Part shown: one piece after another, positions 40,934 through 48,966 of the stretch
Position numbering within the stretch: position 1 is the first letter of the stretch
Layout: every line of letters begins with the position of its first letter
Assembly (NCBI GenBank): GCA_029262875.1
Contig: JAJCYO010000043.1
Location: forward strand, 37,692-101,691
DNA length: 64,000 nucleotides
Source of the DNA: Flavobacteriales bacterium
GTDB lineage: Bacteria > Bacteroidota > Bacteroidia > Flavobacteriales_E > Vicingaceae
Direction: 5' to 3'
Translations under genes and position numbers: made by a program
Notes under the pieces: generated by a model
Told to the model about the DNA's origin: nothing
The model's database searches: none
What the model saw: only the letters and a program-made list of their open reading frames with translations

Positions 40934-42411
40934 ATAGTTTACACATACCAACAAGAGAACGACTTAAAGGACAAAACATCAGATGTTCTATATGCTACAA
41001 AAAAGGCAAAGGTTATTGTGCCTCAAAAGGAGAAAATGGCAAGACCGCATGGAAATGCAAATCAACAGGAAAACATTTAAACACGTGTAATAGCCCTGAT
41101 AGTCAAAAATTCATTTCGGCTCTTTACAATCCTTTTTCCAAAAAATCGGATATTATTGTGCAACACGATATCAGAGATTTTGATGAGTTTCGTAATAAAC
41201 ACAATGAATTATTAAATATTGAAAAGGAGATCAAACGTCTTTACCGTATAGGAAAGACCACACAAGCAATGGCTATTGTTAAATCCTTCCGAAAACAACC
41301 TAAAGAGAACGAAGAACAAATTAAACAACAAGAACAGGAGGATAAATCAAGAGAAATTAATATCACCAAAGAAACCTATCTTGAAATGGCTATGTTCATC
41401 TATACAGAGTATTTATATGGTAGAAAAGGTGAAGATTGGGAAAAAAGACCTAAAACAAAAAAAGCCATTCAGAATTATACCAGAACTCTTGAAAAATTTC
41501 ATGAATGTCTTTCTAAAAGAGGATTCAATCCCGAAGTAATGCAATTAGAAACTATTAATAAAAAACATCTACATACATGGGTAAGAGAGGTTAAGTCATG
41601 GGGATTAGCTAACAAAACTGAAAATGACTACCTGAACAATGTGAGTATCTTTTTTAATTGGTGTTCAGAAAGAGGTGCTGGAGAGATTTGTAATGCTCTT
41701 GGACACGTAGAAAAAGGAAAAACAAAAGGAGACACTACTATGATTTCATTTAAGGATTTCAAGGATATGATTGCCCTTATTACACCTGAGAACGGTAAAG
41801 GGTTGGATTCATGGATATGTGGCAAAACGGGAAAACCTAAAAGTAAATTCAAGAACTTTTACAGAGATTGGTTGCCAGATGGCTTTTGGCTTAGTTTACT
41901 ATTAGGTGGACGTGGTGATGATATGGTGGATTTCAAATGGAATGAGATAAAACATAGAAAGACGGAAGACGGTCATGATTTTTACCACATAGAGCTATTC
42001 AATCACAAGCATTTTAGAGGGAATAACGAGGAGAAAGAAGACTTCATTGTAGCATATAAGCAAACTTATGAAATCCTGCTTAGATTAGGCTTAAAAGATA
42101 AAATAGGAACTGATCAGTATGTCATTGCTCCTGAAGTAGAAAACCGAAAGCGTATCAAAAGAATATTAGAGGATTCATTTAGATTCTTTTGGAGATTAAA
42201 AACTGGAAGTAAGGAAAACGATGTGAAGTTCAAAACACTTCGTTCAACTTATATCACTATATCCGAAAACCTAGCAGGATCACAATCTGAAATGATTAGA
42301 AGACATACCAAAACAGACACTACAAGAAAGCATTATTTCAATCGTTCTTTTGCGGTTTCCAATATGTTTGGTCAAGACTTTTTTGATCTAAAAACGGCTT
42401 CTAATTCCTAG
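40930..42411 (+). CDS. Tyrosine recombinase (integrase) with N-terminal zinc knuckle
   Basis: Residues 19-57 of this 493-residue protein carry four cysteines (CSIC, YC, C, and C in HLNTC), a possible zinc knuckle. A long helical linker follows, then a core-binding domain (about 150-260) and a catalytic domain with R in LLLGGRGDDMVDFKW, R in FKTLRSTYIT, H in RRHTKTDTT, and the nucleophile Y in KHYFN. In box II the usual His before LR is replaced by Lys/Thr. The gene reads towards the tRNA-Pro 3' end 120 bp away, the likely attachment site. Confidence 0.85.
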   Translation: MNSLHIPTRERLKGQNIRCSICYKKGKGYCASKGENGKTAWKCKSTGKHLNTCNSPDSQKFISALYNPFSKKSDIIVQHDIRDFDEFRNKHNELLNIEKEIKRLYRIGKTTQAMAIVKSFRKQPKENEEQIKQQEQEDKSREINITKETYLEMAMFIYTEYLYGRKGEDWEKRPKTKKAIQNYTRTLEKFHECLSKRGFNPEVMQLETINKKHLHTWVREVKSWGLANKTENDYLNNVSIFFNWCSERGAGEICNALGHVEKGKTKGDTTMISFKDFKDMIALITPENGKGLDSWICGKTGKPKSKFKNFYRDWLPDGFWLSLLLGGRGDDMVDFKWNEIKHRKTEDGHDFYHIELFNHKHFRGNNEEKEDFIVAYKQTYEILLRLGLKDKIGTDQYVIAPEVENRKRIKRILEDSFRFFWRLKTGSKENDVKFKTLRSTYITISENLAGSQSEMIRRHTKTDTTRKHYFNRSFAVSNMFGQDFFDLKTASNS

Positions 42412-42445
42412 CTTTAGGGGATATATTTTTACAAGAAAAATGGAG

Positions 42446-42471
42446 TTTCACTACAACCTTTCACTACAACC
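42446..42471 (+). repeat. Tandem 13-bp direct repeat next to the integration site
   Basis: TTTCACTACAACC occurs twice in direct tandem (42446-42458 and 42459-42471), between the integrase stop and the tRNA. Short direct repeats at this place are typical arm-type binding sites of integrases. Confidence 0.6.
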
Positions 42472-42488
42472 AATGAATTTTAAAACTT

Positions 42489-42524
42489 AAGAAGCCTTGC
42501 AAACGTTTATTTGCAAGGCTTCTT
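42489..42524 (-). terminator. Hairpin downstream of tRNA-Pro
   Basis: AAGAAGCCTTGCAAA (42489-42503) pairs perfectly with TTTGCAAGGCTTCTT (42510-42524) around the loop CGTTTA. It lies just after the tRNA on its strand and may terminate it. Because it touches the integration site it could also belong to the attachment region. A T-run is weak on either side (AAGTTTTAAAA on the minus strand). Confidence 0.6.
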
Positions 42525-42531
42525 GTTAAGT

Positions 42532-42605
42532 CGGGGTGGCAGGATTCGAACCTGCGACCTCCTCGTCCCAAACGAGGCGCGATAACCGGGCTACGCTACA
42601 CCCCG
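42532..42605 (-). tRNA. tRNA-Pro (anticodon UGG)
   Basis: On the minus strand 74 nt fold as a cloverleaf: acceptor stem CGGGGTG with CACCCCG, anticodon stem CCTCG with CGAGG, anticodon loop TTTGGGA with TGG at 42570-42568, and T-arm GCAGG TTCGAAT CCTGC. The CCA end is not encoded. The 3' end faces the integrase, so this gene is the likely target of the element; it appears intact. Confidence 0.96.
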
Positions 42606-42695
42606 AGATGTATTGATTTTCGCGGGTGCAAATATATATATTGTTTTTACTTTATAAAACAAATAGGCAAAAAAAATAATTAGTTTCCAAATACT

Positions 42696-42703
42696 TATAT
42701 TTG
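42696..42703 (+). promoter_or_regulatory. -7 element of the SLC12-type transporter gene
   Basis: TATATTTG is an exact TAnnTTTG match only 5 nt before the ATG at 42709, so the mRNA would be leaderless or nearly so. No good -33 element is seen at the right distance. Confidence 0.5.
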
Positions 42704-42708
42704 TCGCA

Positions 42709-44931
42709 ATGAGTAGTAAAATTCCATCATTAAGAACCATGGGCACTTTACCGGTGTTTATGACTGCAGTTTCAACTATTCTTGGTGCAATCTTATTTCT
42801 TCGTTTTGGTTATGCCGTTGGTCATGTTGGATTGATTGGTGCTTTAGGAATTATTGCCATTGGGCATTTTGTGACTGTTCCAACTGCTTTGGCAGTTGCT
42901 GAAATTGCCACCAATCAAAAAGTTGAAGGTGGTGGTGCATATTACATGATATCACGTTCATTTGGATTGAATATTGGTGCAACTATTGGCATTACTTTAT
43001 TTCTATCTCAAGCTATAAGTGTGGCCTTTTATGTTATTGCTTTTGTGGAAGCTTTAGGTCCGCTACTCGATTGGATTGAAACCATGACTTATATTCCTGA
43101 TTTTGTAAGAGACAAGCGTTTCTTAGGTGTAATTTTCATGTTATTGCTTACGCTTCTAATGCTTTCTAAAGGTGCAAATATTGGAGTGAAGGCACTTTAT
43201 GGCGTTGTATTTGTTTTAGCCATTTCTCTAACCATGTTTTTCTTGGGTGAATCAAATTCACCAAACGGTAACTACATTTATAAAACAATTACAGGACATG
43301 ATGATTTTTTTAAAGTATTTACCATTATTTTCCCTGCATTCACTGGAATTGCTGCAGGGTTAGGGTTGTCAGGAGATTTAAAAGATCCTAAAAAATCAAT
43401 CCCTAGAGGTACCCTATGGGCAACCATCGTAGGAATAATTATTTATGTATGTGTGGCACTAAAACTGTTTTATTCTGCCCCCCTTGGAGCATTGGCCAAC
43501 AATCAAATGGTAATGAGTGACATTGCTATTTGGGGTCCAATTATTCCTATTGGATTAGGATGTGCTGCTATTTCTTCGGCCTTAGGCTCTATTATGATAG
43601 CCCCAAGAACGCTTCAAGCTTTAGGTGTTGATAGTATTTTTCCAGGAAAGTTAAACAGTTTATTTGCCAAAGGAAGAAAGAAAGATGGAGAACCATTTAA
43701 TGCACTTGTTATTACATGCATCATTGGTTTTGCTTTTATTATCATGGGAGACATTGATACAGTTGCAGGAATCATCTCTATGTTCTTTATGGTTACTTAT
43801 GGTATTATTTGTCTCATCTCGTTCTTAGAACAATTTGCTGCTGATCCATCCTATCGGCCTACATTTAAATCACGATGGTATTTGTCATTACCTGGTGCAA
43901 TACTTTGCTTTTGGTTAATGTTTAAAATGGATTTTGCTTATGCCGCAGCATCTACGGTTATAATGGTATTGGTATACATATGGGTAAGTCACATTAATAA
44001 AGATAAAAAAGGGTTACAGAAATTATTTAAGGGAGTACTTTTTCAATTGAGCAGACAGTTTCAAATCTTTTTACAAAAACGTGATACTGATGAAGCGGTA
44101 GCAGAATGGAGGCCATTTATTATTTCTGTTTCTAAAGATTCCTTTAAAAGACAGTCAGCTTTTAATTTATTAAGATGGTTATCGCATAAGTATGGTTTTG
44201 GCACCTACATCCATTTTATTGATGGCTTCCTTTCTAAAGAGACCTATGAAGAATCTCAAAATGTAATGGATAGGCTTTTAAAACAAAACGAAGGACTAAA
44301 AAGTAAGGTATATATGGATACCATAATAAGTCCTTCATATACTTCTGCCATTGCTCAAGTAATACAACTTTCAGGTGTAAGTGGCAAAGGAAATAACATG
44401 ATCTTGTTTGAGTTTACGCATGAAGAAAAAGAAAGTTTAAACGATGCCATTCAGAATTATCAATTGCTTAGGGCTACTGAATTTGATGTTTGCATATTAA
44501 GGTCTACCATAAAAGGTTTTGGATTTAAAAAGAGTATTCATATTTGGATTAGACCTAAGGATTTTGAAAATGCCAATTTGATGATCTTACTAAGTTATAT
44601 TATGCTCGGACACCCTGAATGGAAACATGGCGAGATAAAAATATTTTCTACTTACCCACCAACGGAAAAAGTGGAAACTGAAGCAAAACTTACAGAGTTA
44701 ATTAAAGAAGGTAGATTGCCTATTTCTCCATCTAACATTCAATTGATTCCTCAACTAAAAGAAGAGAAAGTTGATATTATTATTAATAAAAAATCTGCGG
44801 ATGCAGATTTAACTATCGTAGGGTATAATAGCGAACAAATAGAGGAAGAGAGTGATGTTACCTTTAGCAAATACCCAGATATAGGAAACATTCTGTTTGT
44901 AAGTGCCTTCAAAGAAAAAACAATCGAATAA
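42709..44931 (+). CDS. SLC12/APC-type cation-chloride or amino-acid transporter
   Basis: The 740-residue membrane protein has about 12 helices in the first 430 residues and a soluble C-terminal domain of roughly 280 residues. The N-terminal ILGAILFLRFGYAVGHVGLIGALGII, EIATNQKVEGGGAYYMISRSFG and LSGDLKDPKKSIPRGTLWA are characteristic of the amino acid-polyamine-organocation superfamily, especially cation-chloride cotransporter (SLC12) relatives. It probably moves ions or amino acids with a coupled cation. The C-terminal domain may be regulatory. It is the first gene outside the mobile element. Confidence 0.82.
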   Translation: MSSKIPSLRTMGTLPVFMTAVSTILGAILFLRFGYAVGHVGLIGALGIIAIGHFVTVPTALAVAEIATNQKVEGGGAYYMISRSFGLNIGATIGITLFLSQAISVAFYVIAFVEALGPLLDWIETMTYIPDFVRDKRFLGVIFMLLLTLLMLSKGANIGVKALYGVVFVLAISLTMFFLGESNSPNGNYIYKTITGHDDFFKVFTIIFPAFTGIAAGLGLSGDLKDPKKSIPRGTLWATIVGIIIYVCVALKLFYSAPLGALANNQMVMSDIAIWGPIIPIGLGCAAISSALGSIMIAPRTLQALGVDSIFPGKLNSLFAKGRKKDGEPFNALVITCIIGFAFIIMGDIDTVAGIISMFFMVTYGIICLISFLEQFAADPSYRPTFKSRWYLSLPGAILCFWLMFKMDFAYAAASTVIMVLVYIWVSHINKDKKGLQKLFKGVLFQLSRQFQIFLQKRDTDEAVAEWRPFIISVSKDSFKRQSAFNLLRWLSHKYGFGTYIHFIDGFLSKETYEESQNVMDRLLKQNEGLKSKVYMDTIISPSYTSAIAQVIQLSGVSGKGNNMILFEFTHEEKESLNDAIQNYQLLRATEFDVCILRSTIKGFGFKKSIHIWIRPKDFENANLMILLSYIMLGHPEWKHGEIKIFSTYPPTEKVETEAKLTELIKEGRLPISPSNIQLIPQLKEEKVDIIINKKSADADLTIVGYNSEQIEEESDVTFSKYPDIGNILFVSAFKEKTIE

Positions 44932-44989
44932 CTGTTTGTCGAGCAATTGACTCTTTATGTTTTCGTTCTTTATTAATATTACGGTATTA

Positions 44990-45553
44990 ATGAAACGATT
45001 TACTCAATATACAGTTGCTGCTTTTTTACTCTTAGGGTTGTGGAATTGCCAACCAGTATTGAAGGCTCCTGCTGCAACAATATTGAGTGCTACTTTACCT
45101 ACTCCAGAAATAGATTCAGTAGAAAGTGTAGAAAAATTGCCCATCGCAGATTTTAACCTTCACGTAAAAGATTTAAATGGACAACTGGTTAACATGGAAG
45201 ATTATCGGGGTAAAGTTATCTTTCTTAACTTTTGGGCTACATGGTGTATGCCTTGTGTGGCAGAGTTACCAAGTATAGATAAATTATACAAAGAGTTTAA
45301 GGATGAAAACATTGCTTTTTTACTGATTTCTAGCGAACAGCCGGAAAAAGTAAAACGTTATCATGAAAAAAAAGGGTACGAAATTCCTTTTCATATTATT
45401 GATAAGGATGGCAGCATTCCAAATCAGTACTATTCCAATAGTATTCCTACCACCTTCATTATTAACAAGGAAGGTAAAATTGTAAAATCAAGTATTGGCC
45501 CTGAAGATTGGGATGATGATGCATTTATTGAAACCATCAAAAAAATGCTTTGA
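44990..45553 (+). CDS. TlpA-like thioredoxin-fold lipoprotein
   Basis: From ATG 44990 the product has 187 residues; ATG 44957 would give a poorer N-terminus. A signal with lipobox LWNC (C19) is followed by a TlpA-like domain with NFWATWCMPCVAELPSID (redox pair CMPC), then YEIPFHIIDKDGSIPNQYYSNSIPTTFIINKEG with the cis-proline. Such proteins reduce disulfides in the periplasm, for example for cytochrome c maturation. It follows the transporter gene by 58 bp. Confidence 0.85.
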   Translation: MKRFTQYTVAAFLLLGLWNCQPVLKAPAATILSATLPTPEIDSVESVEKLPIADFNLHVKDLNGQLVNMEDYRGKVIFLNFWATWCMPCVAELPSIDKLYKEFKDENIAFLLISSEQPEKVKRYHEKKGYEIPFHIIDKDGSIPNQYYSNSIPTTFIINKEGKIVKSSIGPEDWDDDAFIETIKKML

Positions 45554-45634
45554 CCTAATAATTAATTTTCCATTCTCAATTTCTTTTTTCAAGTCCAAAA
45601 CCATTAGCTTTGTTCTTCTTTAAAATTTCAAACA

Positions 45635-47326
45635 ATGAGCAAGCAAATTATAGAATGTGTTCCTAACATTAGTGAAGGGCGAGATGATTCAAAAATCAAA
45701 GCAATTTCAGAAGTTGTTGAGACGGTTGAGGGAGTGAAGCTGTTAGATGTAGATCCTGGTAAAGCAACCAATAGAACTGTTATTACTTTCGTAGGAGAAC
45801 CTCAACAAGTAATTGATGCGGCCTTTTTATTAATTAAAAAAGCGGCTGAATTGATTGACATGAGTAAACAAACTGGTGAGCATCCTCGTTTTGGTGCTAC
45901 TGATGTTTGTCCTTTAGTTCCTATTTCAGGAATAACAATGGAAGAAACGGTGAAGTACGCACATAAATTAGCACAACGTGTTGGAGAAGAACTAAACATT
46001 CCTATTTACTGTTATGAAAATGCTGCTCAAGAAGAAAAAAGAAAAAATTTAGCCAATTGCCGTGCTGGAGAATATGAAGGGTTAAAAGAAAAATTGGCTA
46101 ATCCAGATTGGAAACCAGACTTTGGTCCTGCCGAATTTAACGATCGTGTGAAAGGAAGTGGTGTTACTGCCATTAGTGCCAGAGATTTCTTAATTGCATA
46201 CAATGTCAACTTAAATACTACATCTACCCGTAGAGCAAATGCCATTGCTTTTGATATTAGAGAAGCGGGTAGAGGAAAAACGGAAGATGGAACACCTACA
46301 GGAAAAAAGGTGTTGGATGAAAATGGAGATCAAGTGAGGATTCCAGGAAAACTAAAAGCCGTTAAAGGTATTGGTTGGTTCATTGAAGAATATGGCGTTG
46401 CACAGATATCATATAACCTAACTAACATTAACATAACCTCTATGCATGTTGCCTTTGATGAAACAGATAAAGCTGCTACAGCAAGAGGCTTAAGGGTTAC
46501 TGGTTCTGAATTGATAGGATTGATTCCTTTACAAGCTATGTTAGATTGTGCTGATTACTACTTGTTAAAACAACAACGTTCTTTAGGTTGTTCTGAAAGT
46601 GAAAAAATTAAAATTGCCATTAAGTCGTTAGGTTTAGATGAATTGAAACCATTTAATCCTGAGGAAAAAATCATTGAATACATGTTGGGTGACAACACTA
46701 AAAAGTTAATTGATTTTGACTTAGCTGATTTTGCAGATGAAACTGCAGGTGAGTCTATGGCTCCCGGTGGTGGTTCTATAGCTGCTTATGTTGGAACATT
46801 GGGCGTTGCTCTTGGTACTATGGTAGCCAATCTTTCTGGACATAAAGCTGGTTGGGATGACAGGTGGGAAGAATTCTCCAAATGGGCAGAAAAAGGACAA
46901 GCATATAAAAATACCTTATTACAATTAGTTGATGAGGACACTAACGCCTTTAATAAAATTATTGACGGTTTTAGAATGCCTAAAGGTTCTGATGAAGAAA
47001 AAGCATTAAGGGCTGAAGCAATTGAAGCTGCCACTAAATATGCTACTGAAGTTCCTTTTAAGGTAATGGAAACAGCGTATAATTCTATGGAGGTAGCACA
47101 AGCAATGTTAAAAGACGGTATGGAATCTTCTCTATCTGATTCTGCTGTTGGTATACTTTGTGCTAAAACAGCCGTTACAGGAGCTTATTTTAATGTTAAA
47201 ATTAATGCCAAGGATATTAAAGATAGAGCTTTTGCCGATGACCTAATTAATCGTGGCGAAGCCATTTATCAAAAGACGATAGCCATTGAAAAGGAAACGA
47301 TAGCATTCATTGATTCTAAAATGTAG
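45635..47326 (+). CDS. ftcD: Bifunctional glutamate formimidoyltransferase/formimidoyl-THF cyclodeaminase
   Basis: The 563-residue product transfers the formimino group from N-formimino-glutamate to tetrahydrofolate and then releases ammonia, in histidine degradation. Residues 1-330 match the transferase (IIECVPNISEGRDDSKI, FGATDVCPLVPISG, NLTNINITSMHVAFDE); residues 345-563 match the cyclodeaminase (FADETAGESMAPGGGSIAAYVG, ANLSGHKAGWD). Fusion and length fit the known bifunctional enzyme. A cupin gene follows after 6 bp. No other histidine-degradation gene is adjacent. Confidence 0.94.
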   Translation: MSKQIIECVPNISEGRDDSKIKAISEVVETVEGVKLLDVDPGKATNRTVITFVGEPQQVIDAAFLLIKKAAELIDMSKQTGEHPRFGATDVCPLVPISGITMEETVKYAHKLAQRVGEELNIPIYCYENAAQEEKRKNLANCRAGEYEGLKEKLANPDWKPDFGPAEFNDRVKGSGVTAISARDFLIAYNVNLNTTSTRRANAIAFDIREAGRGKTEDGTPTGKKVLDENGDQVRIPGKLKAVKGIGWFIEEYGVAQISYNLTNINITSMHVAFDETDKAATARGLRVTGSELIGLIPLQAMLDCADYYLLKQQRSLGCSESEKIKIAIKSLGLDELKPFNPEEKIIEYMLGDNTKKLIDFDLADFADETAGESMAPGGGSIAAYVGTLGVALGTMVANLSGHKAGWDDRWEEFSKWAEKGQAYKNTLLQLVDEDTNAFNKIIDGFRMPKGSDEEKALRAEAIEAATKYATEVPFKVMETAYNSMEVAQAMLKDGMESSLSDSAVGILCAKTAVTGAYFNVKINAKDIKDRAFADDLINRGEAIYQKTIAIEKETIAFIDSKM

Positions 47327-47332
47327 TAAATT

Positions 47333-47740
47333 ATGAAAACACTAATCCTAACCATTACTCTTCTATTTACTGGGCTCTTGTTTTCTCAGAATACAACCGC
47401 TATCACTTCAATGCAACCTGACGTGGAATTTGAAAACATTCTGGTTAAGAAGTTAGATACTGACAGCAATTCTACGTCATTTGTTATTTGGATAAAGAAA
47501 GGTGTAAAATCTCATAAACATGAAACACATTCTGAGATAATTTATGTTGTAGAAGGATCGGGTTTAATGACCATTGGTGATCAATCATTTGATATAAAAC
47601 CGGGAGATTATTTTAGAATTCCTAAAAATACTTTCCACAGTCTTAAAGTAAGTCCTAATAATACCATGAAAGTACTATCCGTACAATCTCCAGAGTTTTT
47701 GGGTAAGGATAGGGTCTTTAAAGAGGATATGAAAAAATAA
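47333..47740 (+). CDS. Secreted cupin-domain protein
   Basis: This cupin protein of 135 residues has an N-terminal signal-like stretch (MKTLILTITLLFTGLLFSQ) and one cupin barrel: KKGVKSHKHETHSEIIYVVEGSG (metal ligands H, H, E) and GDYFRIPKNTFHSLKV (last His). It is probably periplasmic and binds one metal ion. It starts 6 bp after ftcD, so it is likely co-transcribed; its reaction is unknown. Confidence 0.8.
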   Translation: MKTLILTITLLFTGLLFSQNTTAITSMQPDVEFENILVKKLDTDSNSTSFVIWIKKGVKSHKHETHSEIIYVVEGSGLMTIGDQSFDIKPGDYFRIPKNTFHSLKVSPNNTMKVLSVQSPEFLGKDRVFKEDMKK

Positions 47741-47832
47741 TCCTAAACCCCTTGATTTTAGTGGCTTCCAGCCATAGTTATTAACAAAAACCCTTATTTA
47801 TCAACAATTCCAGCGTTTTTTGGCTCTAAAAC

Positions 47833-47862
47833 TTGCACAGGAATTGAATTCGTCTATTTTTG
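47833..47862 (+). promoter_or_regulatory. Promoter of the HU gene
   Basis: TTG (47833-47835) and TATTTTTG (47855-47862) lie 19 nt apart, the canonical Bacteroidota spacing. The leader is about 45 nt to the ATG at 47914. Confidence 0.75.
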
Positions 47863-47913
47863 TTAGCAATTAATAGAAGAAATCTAATTGTTTAACTTAA
47901 AAACCAAGAAAAC

Positions 47914-48186
47914 ATGAACAAAGCAGAATTAATCGATGCAATCGCAGGTGATGCGAATTTATCAAAAGCAGATGCAAAAAGAGCTTTAGAAGCTGTAACA
48001 TCTAACGTAACTAAAGCTTTAAAAGGCGGAAACAAAGTTGCTTTAATAGGATTTGGAACTTTTTCAATTTCTGCAAGAGCTGCAAGAACTGGTAGAAACC
48101 CTCAAACAGGAGCTACTATTCAAATTAAAGCTAAAAAAGTTGCTAAGTTTAAAGCAGGAGCTGCATTAGCAAAAGCTGTAAACTAG
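47914..48186 (+). CDS. hup: HU-family DNA-binding protein
   Basis: The 90-residue protein has the full HU layout: [20 protein letters not shown] at the start, [14 protein letters not shown] in the centre and the arm region [20 protein letters not shown]. It compacts and bends DNA as a dimer and is abundant; the strong promoter and terminator fit this. The arm P in GRNPQTG is the residue that intercalates in DNA. Confidence 0.96.
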   Translation: MNKAELIDAIAGDANLSKADAKRALEAVTSNVTKALKGGNKVALIGFGTFSISARAARTGRNPQTGATIQIKAKKVAKFKAGAALAKAVN

Positions 48187-48204
48187 TTTTTAAAAAACTA
48201 TTTG

Positions 48205-48236
48205 AAAAGGCTTTCCGATTACGGAAAGCCTTTTTT
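48205..48236 (+). terminator. Rho-independent terminator of the HU gene
   Basis: AAAAGGCTTTCCG (48205-48217), loop ATTA, and CGGAAAGCCTTTT (48222-48234), running into a T-stretch. It sits just after HU and just before the methyltransferase gene. Confidence 0.9.
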
Positions 48237-48247
48237 ATTTTTACAAC

Positions 48248-48937
48248 ATGCCCACAGTAAATAAACAAGAGCTATTAGACTACCTGCTAAATTTTCTTTC
48301 AGAAAATAAAATGAATTTGTTTGAAAAGATCATCAAAGATCGGACTAAACACATTACTGTTGCCTTAGAAGATATTTTTCAACCACAAAATGCAAGTGCC
48401 GTATTGCGTACATGCGATGTTTTTGGAATTCAAGACGTACACATTATAGAAAATGAAAATGATTACAATGTAAACCCTAAGGTAGTTCATGGTGCATCTA
48501 AATGGATAAATCTACACAAGTACAGCGAAAAAAAAAACAACACCTTAGACTGCATTAAAAAGCTTAAATCTGATGGTTATAAAGTCTATGGAACAACTCC
48601 TCATACAGATGATTGTTTAATTCAAGATATCCCTTTAGATCATAAAGTAGCGTTAATGTTTGGAACGGAAATGGATGGGTTGTCTGACATCGCTATGGAT
48701 AACGTTGATGGTTTTGTGAAAATCCCTATGTATGGTTTTACGGAGAGCTTAAACATTTCAGTTTCTGCGGCCGTCAGTCTTTATGAGTTAAGCAAACGTT
48801 TAAAAGAATCTACTATTCTTTGGCAACTATCGGAACAAGAAAAAACTGAGCAGTTAATCGTTTGGGCAAAGAAAGTAATTAAGGATGGTGAACGAATTGA
48901 ACAACTGTACTTAGACAAACTAAAAGAGGGAAGCTAA
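48248..48937 (+). CDS. trmH: tRNA (guanosine-2'-O-)-methyltransferase, TrmH/SpoU family
   Basis: The 229 residues fit the SPOUT fold: HITVALEDIFQPQNASAVLRTCDVFGIQDVHII (motif 1), VALMFGTEMDGLSD (motif 2) and TESLNISVSAAVSLYEL (motif 3) of TrmH-type enzymes, which methylate G18 of tRNA. ATG 48248 lies 11 bp after the HU terminator stem, so transcription may start inside this gap. The C-terminal helix is extended and charged. Confidence 0.9.
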   Translation: MPTVNKQELLDYLLNFLSENKMNLFEKIIKDRTKHITVALEDIFQPQNASAVLRTCDVFGIQDVHIIENENDYNVNPKVVHGASKWINLHKYSEKKNNTLDCIKKLKSDGYKVYGTTPHTDDCLIQDIPLDHKVALMFGTEMDGLSDIAMDNVDGFVKIPMYGFTESLNISVSAAVSLYELSKRLKESTILWQLSEQEKTEQLIVWAKKVIKDGERIEQLYLDKLKEGS

Positions 48938-48966
48938 CAGCTCCCCTCTCCTATTGCATTTATATT

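Larger units (their letters stand above)
30109..42531. mobile_element. Right-hand part of an integrated element at tRNA-Pro
   Basis: A tyrosine recombinase gene ends about 120 bp from the 3' end of tRNA-Pro and points towards it. Upstream of it lie a MerR-like regulator, HTH regulators, a nuclease and a tight 14-gene minus-strand operon with little recognisable content. This is the layout of an integrative element inserted at a tRNA 3' end. The right boundary is taken as the base next to the tRNA. I could not find a second copy of the tRNA 3' end, so the left end is outside the window, and the metal island at 1-30038 is plausibly cargo. No transfer, mobilisation or capsid gene is recognised, so its class (ICE, mobilisable island, satellite) is open. 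Confidence 0.7.

Noticed and set aside
1..42531. Search for a left copy of the tRNA-Pro 3' end
   Set aside because: No stretch resembling the GGATTCGAACCTG part of the tRNA was found by eye outside 42532-42605, so no left attachment site is claimed.
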